Of a stretch of 64,000 nucleotides of DNA, positions 34,541 through 43,679 are shown piece after piece. Position numbers and translations under genes: made by a program. A model generated the notes under the pieces. The model had not been told where the DNA came from, ran no database searches, and saw only the letters and a program-made list of their open reading frames with translations. Position 1 is the stretch's first letter. Each line of letters begins with the position of its first letter. The stretch lies in contig JADKCL010000003.1 of the NCBI GenBank assembly GCA_016718825.1, positions 248,001-312,000 of the forward strand, read 5' to 3'. The stretch is from Bacteroidota bacterium. GTDB taxonomy: Bacteria > Bacteroidota > Bacteroidia > J057 > JADKCL01.

Positions 34541-35407
34541 TCAAGATTCCGCAAATTCTCTGGCGAATTTCAAAATCTCGGCGATCGTAGGCGCATCCAA
34601 TGGGAGAACATTGCCTTCGGAAACCACCATTAATTTGCAAGTGGGGCTATAGACCCATTTCCAATAATTGGCGCGCTCCATGAGCTCGACCAAGGTCGTG
34701 AGGATCAGGTCGTCCTTGATTTCTTGCGATTCGTAAATGTCGATCAGCGGCAGAATGGCTTCTTTCACCTTCAATTCTGCGATGGCGCGCATCAAGGGAA
34801 TGGAGGGCGATTTGTTGGTTGAGAGGCATTCCAGGATCACTTTGCCGACAGCAACCGAGTCTTTGATCAGCGCCGCCATTTGACGTTCGCTCCAGTAATC
34901 GCCGTCATCCTCATAGGGCAAATTCCGCGAAATGGCTTGAATGTAGCCCGCTGCGACGCCAAATTCGGCGCAATTTTGGGACCATTCCTCCGGATGAAAC
35001 ATTTGATAGGCCAACAATTCCTTGGCGTCAAGCGCAGCAAATTGCTCCTTTTTGAGCTTCAGACGAATGGGATATCCATCCGCATCAGACGAATCCGGAA
35101 TCGCTTTCAACCACTTTTCAAGGCGATCAGTCATCAAAAATTCACGATCTGCCTCCCAAGCATCGCCCCAACGCTTGTTCAATACATCGATTTCTTTGCG
35201 TGATTTTTGAGGCGGCAGGGAGGGATCAAGATGCAAATCATAACCGCGAGCTGTATCTGCAACAGAATCCGGTGATGCAATCGCTTGCGAATCCGCCAAC
35301 GTATCCGGTCCTAAAGTCTGGGAAGGTGTGGCATCGTTGCAGCCTTGGAATACAAACAAAAGGCTTGGCAACATCATCCAAAACAGGACGGTGGCGGTCA
35401 ATTTCAT
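34541..35407 (-). CDS. Lipoprotein of unknown function, paralogue of the gene at 36408
   Basis: A 288-residue lipoprotein from the ATG at 35407 (MKLTATVLFW...FQGC, Cys23); an in-frame ATG lies 24 bp upstream. After an acidic linker it is mostly helical. It shares clear segments with the protein encoded at 36408-37265: YQMFHPEEWSQNC versus YYLFHPEMMGQNC, STNKSPSIPLMRA versus STNKAISIPMMQA, and EIKDDLILTTLVELM versus TVKDDLLLSTCIEMM. I do not recognise a named domain. Together with the gene between them, the three lipoproteins probably form one functional locus, although a 135-bp gap separates this gene from the middle one. Confidence 0.8.
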   Translation of the reverse strand: MKLTATVLFWMMLPSLLFVFQGCNDATPSQTLGPDTLADSQAIASPDSVADTARGYDLHLDPSLPPQKSRKEIDVLNKRWGDAWEADREFLMTDRLEKWLKAIPDSSDADGYPIRLKLKKEQFAALDAKELLAYQMFHPEEWSQNCAEFGVAAGYIQAISRNLPYEDDGDYWSERQMAALIKDSVAVGKVILECLSTNKSPSIPLMRAIAELKVKEAILPLIDIYESQEIKDDLILTTLVELMERANYWKWVYSPTCKLMVVSEGNVLPLDAPTIAEILKFAREFAES

Positions 35408-35542
35408 TCGAGCAGTTGATTCGATACGCATTGTGTGGTAAAGCTAGGGAAAATTGAAGGACGCACGACACCTGCGTCCATGCGGATGTCTTGCGAAATC
35501 CACATTGTCCTATCGGATGGTCAACTTCGAATTCGGAACGGA

Positions 35543-36400
35543 CTAATGTTGAATCCCAACCGAATCCATCACCACACGAAATCCCAAGTTGGAGAAGCTA
35601 GCCACCTTGCGCACCTTGCCGATATCGGTGCTGTTGAAAAAGGAGCAGGAAGCGAAGCTGCACCACCACGAGCCCCCGCGGGCGCAGGCGAAGTTCTCAT
35701 CCTCAACCCAATACGTCGGACGGTCTGCGCAAAATTCGAAGATATTGCCATACACATCATAGAGTCCCAACGGATTGGCTTCATAGGTTCCCACAGGCGC
35801 GGTGCGCAACCACGGGTCTGCCGTATCTGCCACCAAATGATCCTTGCCATGCCAGACATTGGCGTAGGATTGAAGTTGCTTGCGGTCATTTCCCCAGAAA
35901 TAGTGGCTGCGGCTACCCGCACGAGCCGCCACTTCCCATTCGTCCAAAGTCGGCAACCGCACGCCCGCCCATTCGCAGTAGGCCAAGGCATCCAAGAAGC
36001 AAATGCAAGTAACCGGATGGTTCATTTTGGCTTCAATTCCGCCATCCGTGACGCCATTGGGGAACCGCCAATAAGCCGTACTGTCTTCCTTCCACCGAAA
36101 TTCGGCAAGCCCGGGATAAAAGACATAGGCATCATGGCGCTTTTCGGCGAATGTTTTGTATCCTGTCGCTGTGACAAATGCTTGAAAATCAGCATTGGTC
36201 ACCTCATGGATGGCGATTTGGAATGGGGCGATGCTGATCTTCCTTTTCGGATTGACGAGATGATTGGTCGCGCCAACCACGTATTCACCCGCTTGGACCT
36301 GCGCAAACGGGCTCACGGTCGGGGATTCGGCGAGGCATCCAGCGAGGAAGACCATTCCGATGCTCATGGCAAATCCGAGAACCCAACTTTGGCGCTGCAT
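35543..36400 (-). CDS. SUMF1/formylglycine-generating-enzyme-like lipoprotein
   Basis: A 285-residue lipoprotein from the ATG at 36400 (MQRQSWVLGF...VFLAGC, Cys22). Residues ~35-280 are a formylglycine-generating-enzyme (SUMF1) fold: EVTNADFQAFVTATGY, NHPVTCICFLDALAYCEWAG, RLPTLDEWEVAARAG, GLYDVYGNIFEFCAD, and a late SFFNSTDIGKVRKVASFSNLGFRVV. The canonical end motif (CRGGSW...RxxxxxxxGFR) is here CARGGSWW ... NLGFRV. The Cys-His copper site of true sulfatase-activating enzymes is not obvious, so it is more likely a non-enzymatic or GldK-like structural member. It begins 7 bp after the upstream paralogue's stop. Confidence 0.87.
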   Translation of the reverse strand: MQRQSWVLGFAMSIGMVFLAGCLAESPTVSPFAQVQAGEYVVGATNHLVNPKRKISIAPFQIAIHEVTNADFQAFVTATGYKTFAEKRHDAYVFYPGLAEFRWKEDSTAYWRFPNGVTDGGIEAKMNHPVTCICFLDALAYCEWAGVRLPTLDEWEVAARAGSRSHYFWGNDRKQLQSYANVWHGKDHLVADTADPWLRTAPVGTYEANPLGLYDVYGNIFEFCADRPTYWVEDENFACARGGSWWCSFASCSFFNSTDIGKVRKVASFSNLGFRVVMDSVGIQH

Positions 36401-36407
36401 CTTGGGA

Positions 36408-37265
36408 TCAGGCGCCGGCAAATTTCTTGGCCAAGGCAATGATTTCCTGCACGTTGGCGTCGTTGAGTGCGGCAAAGTCGCGCATTTCGCCTTGGTAGTC
36501 GCCGCCCATTTCCTCTCTCATCTCGGCCGCAACATTGCTGCTGCTCCAATCAGCGTATTCCGCCTTGCGCATCATCTCAATGCAAGTGGACAAAAGCAAA
36601 TCGTCTTTGACCGTTTGCTGCTGATAGAGATCCAACAACGGAACAATCGCCGATTTTACCTCAAAGGCTACGACGGCTTGCATCATCGGGATCGAAATCG
36701 CCTTGTTGGTCGAGATCGATTTTAAGATCCATTTCTCAAGCTCTGCCTTTTGCGTGTTCATCGCCTCCAATTGCCGGTCGCTCGGATATTCTTCCCCGCC
36801 AAAGGGCAAGGAACCCGAAATTCCTTGGATCAAACCGACATCAAAAAAGGCCATGCTGCAATTCTGACCCATCATTTCGGGATGAAACAGGTAGTAGCAA
36901 AACTTCTCCGAAAACGAAAGTCCCTTGAATTGCGCATCGGTCAATTTTCCAGGTTGATCAAAAAGGTCCTCATCGGTAGTGGACTTCAATTCGCCTATCC
37001 AACCCATCAATTTGGGCGAACCGAGCAATTTCTTTTCGGCCGCAATCGCGTCTGCCCATTGCTGCTTGATTTTTGTGCGATCAGCTTCTGACTTGAGCGC
37101 CGGGCGATTGGCCCCCTCCGCGTCGATCACATCGGGTGCTTGGGTAGCATTGTTTTTGGCGGAATCCGCTCCGGAAATGGAGGATTGTCCCGCATCGGCG
37201 GCATTTTGCTGGCATGAAACGGCCAACAATGCCAAGAGGGAGAAAAGGAAGATCCTGGTTTTCAT
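36408..37265 (-). CDS. Lipoprotein of unknown function, paralogue of the gene at 34541
   Basis: A 285-residue lipoprotein from the ATG at 37265 (MKTRIFLFSLLALLAVSC, Cys18). An Ala/Asn/Ser/Asp linker is followed by a helical body similar over most of its length to the 34541 protein (shared motifs listed there). The start is preceded on the minus strand by TACATTTG only 5 bp upstream, a perfect -7 box but too close for a normal leader. Followed after 7 bp by the SUMF1-like gene, so the two are co-transcribed. Function unknown. Confidence 0.82.
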   Translation of the reverse strand: MKTRIFLFSLLALLAVSCQQNAADAGQSSISGADSAKNNATQAPDVIDAEGANRPALKSEADRTKIKQQWADAIAAEKKLLGSPKLMGWIGELKSTTDEDLFDQPGKLTDAQFKGLSFSEKFCYYLFHPEMMGQNCSMAFFDVGLIQGISGSLPFGGEEYPSDRQLEAMNTQKAELEKWILKSISTNKAISIPMMQAVVAFEVKSAIVPLLDLYQQQTVKDDLLLSTCIEMMRKAEYADWSSSNVAAEMREEMGGDYQGEMRDFAALNDANVQEIIALAKKFAGA

Positions 37266-37338
37266 GAAGGCAAATGTAGGAATCTCAGGAGAATAGCCAT
37301 TCGAAGTCTGAAAAAATAAACGACGGATTGAGGGAATA

Positions 37339-37375
37339 AAAAAGCCGTGCAACCAGGTGGAATGCACGGCTTTTT
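37339..37375. terminator. Rho-independent terminator of the 494-residue T9SS gene
   Basis: Stem AAAAAGCCGTGCA / TGCACGGCTTTTT (13 bp, perfect) with an 11-nt loop, 13 bp after the stop at 37389. T-runs flank it on both strands, so it can work in either direction. Confidence 0.9.
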
Positions 37376-37388
37376 CCAAAGTTCAAAA

Positions 37389-38873
37389 TCAATGCGCGAT
37401 GGTTACCCGCCTGCTTGCGCGTGCTCCCTCGTGTTGCAGCGTGAGCAAATACATCCCGGCAGGGAGGTCGCTTACGTCAAGCTTGGCCGTCTGAGCCGAG
37501 ATGCTGCGATTCAGAATGACCTTTCCTGCCAAGTCCGTCAAAACCAAGGTTTGGGGATGCTGATCCAATCCCAGAAGGTTCAATTCGGTGTTGGCGGGAT
37601 TTGGATAAACCGTCCATTTTGGACCGTTTCCGAAACCTTGGTCAACAGCAAGCAATTCTGAATCGGTAATGACCTCGCCAATAGTATCGCCATTCACAAT
37701 CGCTCCTACAAGATCAAACCTTCCCATGGATTCAAAATCTGCCCATTCCACATGCGTCACACCAAAGCCTTGGCGGAAGACTGCCCTGATTTCGTCCAAG
37801 GAGGACGCTGCACAAGTGTCTCCACCGATGCCATAGTACAACCAGCCAACGGCGCCATTGCTACGGCCAAGGTGCAACTCGTTCTGATTGGCGTTGCGCT
37901 GATGGGTCATCGTCGTCCACAATCCGTTCCAGCCCGCCGCCATGCTGTCGACGGCAGGCGTGTAGACGTACGTGGCCCAAGGCTCGGGCATACCGAAACC
38001 GGCCATCATCCCGGGTGCGCGTACCTGCTCATGATGTGATTTGCCCAAGATGTTGTTGGGAAGATCGGAGATCAGGAAGGACCCTCCCGTATTGGTCACG
38101 CTGATATTGACAACGCTTCCATTCAGTTTCATCGTATCTCTGACAATGCCGGTCCAGGCAATGTGCATACCACCCATGACGCGCTGCGCCGTGTCGACGT
38201 GAAACTTGACTCTAAATATATTTTCCTGTGTGCCAATGTCTTGGATGAATCTTTGGGAGGAATAGAAGAAATCTGCCCCCACGGGCAAGTCAAAAATTCC
38301 GTCAAAGCCCGGCAGCGTATCGCCAAGATGCAATTCTTGAATTCCGGCAAGCCTGAAGCGCGACCCGCCCAAAGAAGCAGGCCATTCCAGAACCCCGTGC
38401 GCCTTGGACAAAACCAAGGAATCCAAAGCCAAGGTTGTAAACACCTTCACCGAATCCAAGGTCAATCCAAAAACCGGCCGTTGGTAGACCCTCGTCACTG
38501 CGGCGGTCAATCCGCTGATGCTATCGAGGGTAAAACTGCTGCCCAATCCCGCTTGCGTGGGGACAGCAAGGTTATGTGGGCTTTTGAAGTTAAAAGTTCC
38601 GTCTGCAAATGCGCGCATTTCCCGACCGATGAACATCGGCATGTTGCGCTGCGAGGTATCCACAGGAAACACGAAACGCCGCGCAACACTGAAAGCCGTA
38701 TCCGCCCCTAGCACCTCGATCGAGTCAAAGTGAATGCTCTGATCCGGCAAAGCGGTCGCCGTATCAGATTTGTAGTGGTAAGTACGACCGGATGTAAACG
38801 CCTCCCAATTCTGGGAATATCCGAACAAGCAAAAACAGCAAGCAAACAAGGTAAAGATTAGATTTTTCCTCAT
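37389..38873 (-). CDS. T9SS-secreted protein of unknown function
   Basis: A 494-residue protein from the ATG at 38873 (signal peptide MRKNLIFTLFACCFCLFGYSQ). It opens NWEAFTSGRTYHYKSDT. The body (residues 25-400) is beta-rich with no domain I know. The last 80 residues are a clear type A T9SS domain (WTVYPNPANTELNLLG ... LPAGMYLLTLQHEG). It is therefore exported across the outer membrane and probably held at the surface. Monocistronic, with a strong terminator behind it. Confidence 0.88.
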   Translation of the reverse strand: MRKNLIFTLFACCFCLFGYSQNWEAFTSGRTYHYKSDTATALPDQSIHFDSIEVLGADTAFSVARRFVFPVDTSQRNMPMFIGREMRAFADGTFNFKSPHNLAVPTQAGLGSSFTLDSISGLTAAVTRVYQRPVFGLTLDSVKVFTTLALDSLVLSKAHGVLEWPASLGGSRFRLAGIQELHLGDTLPGFDGIFDLPVGADFFYSSQRFIQDIGTQENIFRVKFHVDTAQRVMGGMHIAWTGIVRDTMKLNGSVVNISVTNTGGSFLISDLPNNILGKSHHEQVRAPGMMAGFGMPEPWATYVYTPAVDSMAAGWNGLWTTMTHQRNANQNELHLGRSNGAVGWLYYGIGGDTCAASSLDEIRAVFRQGFGVTHVEWADFESMGRFDLVGAIVNGDTIGEVITDSELLAVDQGFGNGPKWTVYPNPANTELNLLGLDQHPQTLVLTDLAGKVILNRSISAQTAKLDVSDLPAGMYLLTLQHEGARASRRVTIAH

Positions 38874-39008
38874 ATCATGAAATATAAGAAAAGTCCACTC
38901 ATCCCCCAAAACCAAAGCTTGGTCGATGAAAAATTATCATTGATCCGATTTGAGTCCCGATGGCGTTGCCGTCATTTTCTGCACGCCCAAAATCCAAATA
39001 CTGATCCT

Positions 39009-39704
39009 TTAGAACAGGTCCATCTTGGCCCAAAGTCGCTCAAATTCCCCTTGGAAGGAATGTACCACAGCCAATTCGGTCGAAACGATGATGTTTTCCT
39101 GATTGAATTCAGCTGCGGATTTTGTCCAGTTATAGCTTCCTGTGACCACCGACTTCCCGTCGACGACGGCAAATTTATGATGCATGTGATGTTCGGTGCG
39201 GTCCACCTTCACGGCGATACCGGCCTTCACATGACGCTCGATGTCCGAACCCAGGTCCAAGAGTTTTTCGTTGTCCGTTACGACCCGCACCTTGACATGC
39301 CGTTGGTGGGTTGCGATCAAAGCATCTGATATGCGGTCGTCGCTGATCGTAAATACGCAAATGTCCAAGGTTCTTTGCGCGGACTGAATCTGACTCACAA
39401 TGGCATTCAGACAAAAGTCTCCGGGACTGAAATAAACCAGACTGCCTGCTGTTTTGGGCTGATGTGGCTTCTCATCCAGAATCCTTGTCGCCGCCTCCAA
39501 CCATTCAAAGGCGAACTGGGTGTCATTGTCCTTGGAAACAGAACGGGCCATGGCGAATAACTTGGCACGCAATACATCATGGTTGCTTTGGTCCAAATTG
39601 GCCGCCAAATACAGCTCCCGAATGGCATCACGTTCCGTCTTTGAGAAAAACTTGTCGTCAAACGACTTCAGGAATGCCAACTCGAGCGCATCGTAATTAT
39701 TCAT
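39009..39704 (-). CDS. Phospholipase D-like (single HKD) domain protein
   Basis: A 231-residue protein from the ATG at 39704. The N-terminal 90 residues are helical. The PLD domain covers about residues 95-225 with one HKD motif, HHKFAVVDGKSVVTGSYNW near residue 173, then the Glu of FNQEN. A single-HKD protein of this size resembles the Nuc/FAM83/mitochondrial PLD type that dimerises into a phosphodiesterase or nuclease. Substrate (DNA, RNA or lipid) not determinable. There is no signal peptide, so it appears cytosolic. It starts 13 bp after the OmpA gene and may be co-transcribed with the SprB-like locus. Confidence 0.87.
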   Translation of the reverse strand: MNNYDALELAFLKSFDDKFFSKTERDAIRELYLAANLDQSNHDVLRAKLFAMARSVSKDNDTQFAFEWLEAATRILDEKPHQPKTAGSLVYFSPGDFCLNAIVSQIQSAQRTLDICVFTISDDRISDALIATHQRHVKVRVVTDNEKLLDLGSDIERHVKAGIAVKVDRTEHHMHHKFAVVDGKSVVTGSYNWTKSAAEFNQENIIVSTELAVVHSFQGEFERLWAKMDLF

Positions 39705-39717
39705 AACGCAATCATGA

Positions 39718-42678
39718 TCAAATTCTTCGCTCTTCGTGCAACAAGATCCGAATTTCACCGACGTTGAGTTCTGTGCCGTTGCGGTAACCCGTAATATAGG
39801 CTCCGTTAAATCCAGCTTTCCGGATCTGTTCAAATGCCTTCTTGACATCCGCGGCGGAGAGATAGTCCCCGACAAAACAGCGCGGAAAGCCGGTCGGGAC
39901 GGGCTGATAGAAGATGTAGGGTTCCAATCCGCCTAATTTCCTGCGATTTTCGATGGAAAGCTCCTCCTTGTAGGCCCCGAGTTGCACACGGAATGTCACC
40001 GCATCTCCCAAATTGGAGGGCGGTGTATTGTGCTTGAAGGCAGGCAAGATAAATTCGTCATTGTTGCCAATCGGTGCCGAATCCCCCATCCAACTGCCCA
40101 CAGAATTGGAATCCTTTGGGCTCTCTGCGGCAACGGCGGTGGGTTGCGAACGGTTGCCTTTCTGCAGGCTGTCACGCTCCACGACGATCACGGGTTGATA
40201 CGGCTCTACCGGCTTTTTCGCAGCAGGGGCATCATTTTCCACTTTGACATACACCGGATTGCCCGATTTGACCGCCACCACATCTGCATCCGTGGTCGGG
40301 ACGATCACCTTGGGTTTGGCATCCACGATGGGCTGCGGCACAGGCATGGCCGCTGCGAGGGTATCCCGCTTCGGCTTGGGCGGCGTAATCACCGGCGTGG
40401 TGGGCTGCACCTTGACTGGGGTAGGCTTCACACCTGGCTTGCCCTTGTATTTCGGACAATCCTCGGGCCTGAATCCATCACCCGCCTCATTGGTCTCCAA
40501 CTGCGAATTTTCCATGTCAACGCCATCGATCGTGCCGATGATCTTGAATTCGGTGCGGCGGTTGCGCTGATGCTCCTGCTCCGTGCAGGGTTCGCCATCG
40601 TAGCAGCAATTGCTCAGCTGATACTCACCATAACCCTTGGCTTTGATGCGCGCCGGATCAATGCCCAAGTCAATCATGAAGTAGCGGGCGGCATTGGCGC
40701 GTTTCTGCGAAAGCTCCTCGTTGTATTTGTCACTCCCGCGGGCATCCGTATGCGAACCCAATTCGACGATGATTGTGGGGTTCTTTTTCATCAATTCGGC
40801 CAAATAGATCAAATCATTGTAGGCATCCGCGCGGATCGTCCATTTGTCAAAGTCATATTTGATATTCTCAAGGCGAATCGGCTTGTTGAAGATGATCTTC
40901 TCCATTTTCAACGGGATGATCGTGTCGCCATCAAATGCCGTCTGTGTCGTGGAAACCCGCTGACTGTAAGTCAAATAGCCAGGGTGTTTGACATTCATTT
41001 CATAGTATGTGAAGGGCTTCAGGCGAATGTGGAATCGTCCGTTCATGTCCGCGATACGCTCTTCCTTCTCCCCCACCCGCAGGCTCACAAACTCAATCGT
41101 TGCGCCCGGAAGGCGTTGTTGCGTTTTCTCATCAATCACGATCGCCGAGATCGCCGGCGGCGGACTCCAAAGCTGCACAATCTTCAAAAACGACATTTCA
41201 TCCCCTGAGGGCACCGTGCTGAACGTGGTCAGATGCGGATCAAACTCCGAGGTTTCCACCAAAATCTCAAATTTGTGGTCAAAGTAAGTCTTGAATCCCA
41301 CCATTCCCGTGGAATCGGTCGTCAAATCGTACTTCGAATTATCGGTCAGGTCTTTTACACTGACTTTGGCATTGCGAATCGGCAATTCGGCGATGCTGTC
41401 GAGGACCAAAATCTGCAAAACGGGCCTACGAAGCGTCACTTTGTAGATATCGTCTCCACCGTCGCCCTCCGGCCTGTCAGAACTTAGGAATCCGTTTTCA
41501 TTGTCTTTGTCCAAGTAAAATGCGAAGTCGTCCCAAGCCCCGTTGATGGGATAACCCATATTCACGACCTGCTGATTGCCAGAGAGATGCACGTAAAAAA
41601 TGTCCAGGTGGCCGAGTCCAGGATGCCCATCTGACGAAAAATAGAGGGTCCCGTCTGGGTGGATGAATGGAAACATTTCGTCTCCCGGGGTATTGATATT
41701 TTCAAGATTCACGGGTTCTGACCAACCTTCTCCAACGCGATTGGCAACATAAATATCCTTGCCGCCGACTCCGCCGGGCCTGTCAGACACAAAATACAAC
41801 CGCAAACCATCCGCAGAAATACTGGGATGGGTGTTGCTGTATTCATCCGAATTCAGATCCAATTCCGTGATTTCAGTGGTTTCCAGACCATTGATCCGAC
41901 CGCTGTACAGTTTCAATTTGATGATGCCTTCGTCGCTTTTGCCTTTTTCCTTTTCGTTGTAGTTGTTGCGGGTAAAGAAAAACTCCGACTCCCCATTTTG
42001 CTGCGTGAAATTGCTTTCATGGTAGCGGGTATTCACTTCTCCCTTGATCCAATCCGGTTTTGCCCATTTGGCCGAATCCTTTTTGTAGCTCGTGTAAAAA
42101 AAGTCCAGAAACGGCGTATCCAGCCAATTGAAGGATTGCCGCACCGGAATTCCAACCTCGCGTGAACTGGCAAAAACGATCCCGTCTTGGTAGGGAAAAG
42201 TACCAAATTCGGCATGCTCGGAATTGAACGGCAAATGCTCGACATCAATCCTTGTCGAATCTTTGTGAAGCTCTGGACGGCGCTCGATCGCCTTCAGGAA
42301 GTTTTTGCCGCGTTTGTCCTCCGGCATGGCAGCAGCATAGTCCTGAAACATCTGTCGCGCCCCATCAATGTCCCCGTTTTGTAAAAGGGCATGGCCGTAG
42401 TAAAAGTATGTGATCGGTGGATGCCCAGGTATGGCAAGCACCCTGTCATACCATTTGGCTGCATTTTGGTAGTCATGCGTGAGCCGGTAGCAATCCGCCA
42501 GCTTCATCGTCGCGTCGTTGTCGATATTCTTCTTGAGATGATGCTCGTAGTAGGGAATCGCCAACTGATAAGATAACTTCTTATACAAGGCATCGGCCTT
42601 GTTCTTAAAGCGGGCCTGTCCATTTACCCCCGCGACGCACGCAAAAATCAACGCAAAAACAAGAAAAACCTTCTTCAT
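39718..42678 (-). CDS. OmpA-family outer-membrane protein with TPR, PD40 repeats and SPOR-like end (PorE/SprB-locus type)
   Basis: A 986-residue protein from the ATG at 42678 (signal peptide MKKVFLVFAL...VNGQ). Order of domains: TPR-like helices (about residues 15-140, LADCYRLTHDYQNAAKWYD), WD40/PD40 beta-propeller repeats (about 165-440, with HPSISADGLRLYFVSDRPGG), carboxypeptidase-regulatory-like domains (about 450-600), OmpA peptidoglycan-binding domain (about 620-730: VELGSHTDARG, NRRTEFKI), a Pro/Lys-rich linker, and a SPOR-like domain (about 890-975: FRVQLGAYKEE). Such proteins pair with PorP/SprF to tether the T9SS machinery to peptidoglycan. It starts 29 bp after the PorP/SprF gene. 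Confidence 0.93.
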   Translation of the reverse strand: MKKVFLVFALIFACVAGVNGQARFKNKADALYKKLSYQLAIPYYEHHLKKNIDNDATMKLADCYRLTHDYQNAAKWYDRVLAIPGHPPITYFYYGHALLQNGDIDGARQMFQDYAAAMPEDKRGKNFLKAIERRPELHKDSTRIDVEHLPFNSEHAEFGTFPYQDGIVFASSREVGIPVRQSFNWLDTPFLDFFYTSYKKDSAKWAKPDWIKGEVNTRYHESNFTQQNGESEFFFTRNNYNEKEKGKSDEGIIKLKLYSGRINGLETTEITELDLNSDEYSNTHPSISADGLRLYFVSDRPGGVGGKDIYVANRVGEGWSEPVNLENINTPGDEMFPFIHPDGTLYFSSDGHPGLGHLDIFYVHLSGNQQVVNMGYPINGAWDDFAFYLDKDNENGFLSSDRPEGDGGDDIYKVTLRRPVLQILVLDSIAELPIRNAKVSVKDLTDNSKYDLTTDSTGMVGFKTYFDHKFEILVETSEFDPHLTTFSTVPSGDEMSFLKIVQLWSPPPAISAIVIDEKTQQRLPGATIEFVSLRVGEKEERIADMNGRFHIRLKPFTYYEMNVKHPGYLTYSQRVSTTQTAFDGDTIIPLKMEKIIFNKPIRLENIKYDFDKWTIRADAYNDLIYLAELMKKNPTIIVELGSHTDARGSDKYNEELSQKRANAARYFMIDLGIDPARIKAKGYGEYQLSNCCYDGEPCTEQEHQRNRRTEFKIIGTIDGVDMENSQLETNEAGDGFRPEDCPKYKGKPGVKPTPVKVQPTTPVITPPKPKRDTLAAAMPVPQPIVDAKPKVIVPTTDADVVAVKSGNPVYVKVENDAPAAKKPVEPYQPVIVVERDSLQKGNRSQPTAVAAESPKDSNSVGSWMGDSAPIGNNDEFILPAFKHNTPPSNLGDAVTFRVQLGAYKEELSIENRRKLGGLEPYIFYQPVPTGFPRCFVGDYLSAADVKKAFEQIRKAGFNGAYITGYRNGTELNVGEIRILLHEERRI

Positions 42679-42707
42679 GTACACCAATTTGGTTGATAGG
42701 TTCCCGC

Positions 42708-43673
42708 TCAAAATACCCGGGGACTTACCACAGATTCATTGCCAAATGAAAAATCGTAGCTGATCATCAACTCATGCGAACCGGAAGTAAACCTCCGCAG
42801 ATCCGTGAAGGGATAATCGTAGGCATAGCCTGCCCGCAACTGCCGGTTGAATTGGTATTCGAGGATGCCGACGATGCCGTCTCCGGTGCGATAGCTTGCT
42901 CCGACGCCAAATTTCCCCCCAAAATACATGTTCATGTTGATGTCCAGTTCCAGCGGCGCACCGTAAACCTGCTTCAGCAAAACGGAGGGCTTGATTTTGA
43001 AATCCGGATCGATCGGGATGACGTAGCCGGCCATCAGGAAAAAGTGGCGCTTCAAGGCTGCGATATCCGATTCCTTGGAATTCAAACTGATCCCAGGACG
43101 GTTGTTGTCCAGCGAATTGACCAAGAGGTGCGGAATGGAGAGACCCGCAAAGAGCTTTTCCCCATAGAAAAATGCGCCGAATCCCGCGTTGGGCAGCAGC
43201 AAGTTGCGGCCATACATGGCGGGGACATTGTCATTGGGGTCGATCATGTGGGCTTTGTTCCAGTTGATCCGCCAATTGTAGAGCGTGCCTTGCAAGCCGA
43301 GTTGCAGCTTGTATTTGCCCATGGGAATGCGGTAAGAATAGGCTCCTGAAAGCCAGGTTTGGCCGATGTAGGACAATTGGTCGTTTACGATCGTCAAACC
43401 GAATCCATTTTTGCGCGCTGCATCGGGCGTATGGATGCTGAATCCGCCGGTGACGGGTGCCGAGGCGATCCCCAGCCATTGGCGCCGCACCAAGCCCGTA
43501 AGCGAGACCACATCGCGACTGCCGGCATACGCCGGATTCACGGTCAATGGATTGAAGTAGTATTGACTGAACATCGGATCCTGCTGCGCCTTTCCTTCGA
43601 AAGCCAACAACATCATCCATCCGACCAGCAATACGCCGCTCCACGATCTGTATTTTGATCTATGTATTCTCAT
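42708..43673 (-). CDS. PorP/SprF family type IX secretion outer-membrane protein
   Basis: A 321-residue protein from the ATG at 43673. The signal peptide ends near GKAQ, followed by QDPMFSQYYFNPLTVNPAYAGS, the invariant start of the PorP/SprF family. The rest is a beta-barrel of alternating strands, ending in DFSFG. In Flavobacterium johnsoniae, SprF is needed for surface export of the adhesin SprB; the neighbouring giant adhesin gene fits that pairing exactly. Gap to the adhesin stop is 6 bp and to the OmpA gene 29 bp, so all three are one operon. Confidence 0.96.
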   Translation of the reverse strand: MRIHRSKYRSWSGVLLVGWMMLLAFEGKAQQDPMFSQYYFNPLTVNPAYAGSRDVVSLTGLVRRQWLGIASAPVTGGFSIHTPDAARKNGFGLTIVNDQLSYIGQTWLSGAYSYRIPMGKYKLQLGLQGTLYNWRINWNKAHMIDPNDNVPAMYGRNLLLPNAGFGAFFYGEKLFAGLSIPHLLVNSLDNNRPGISLNSKESDIAALKRHFFLMAGYVIPIDPDFKIKPSVLLKQVYGAPLELDINMNMYFGGKFGVGASYRTGDGIVGILEYQFNRQLRAGYAYDYPFTDLRRFTSGSHELMISYDFSFGNESVVSPRVF

Positions 43674-43679
43674 TGTCAA

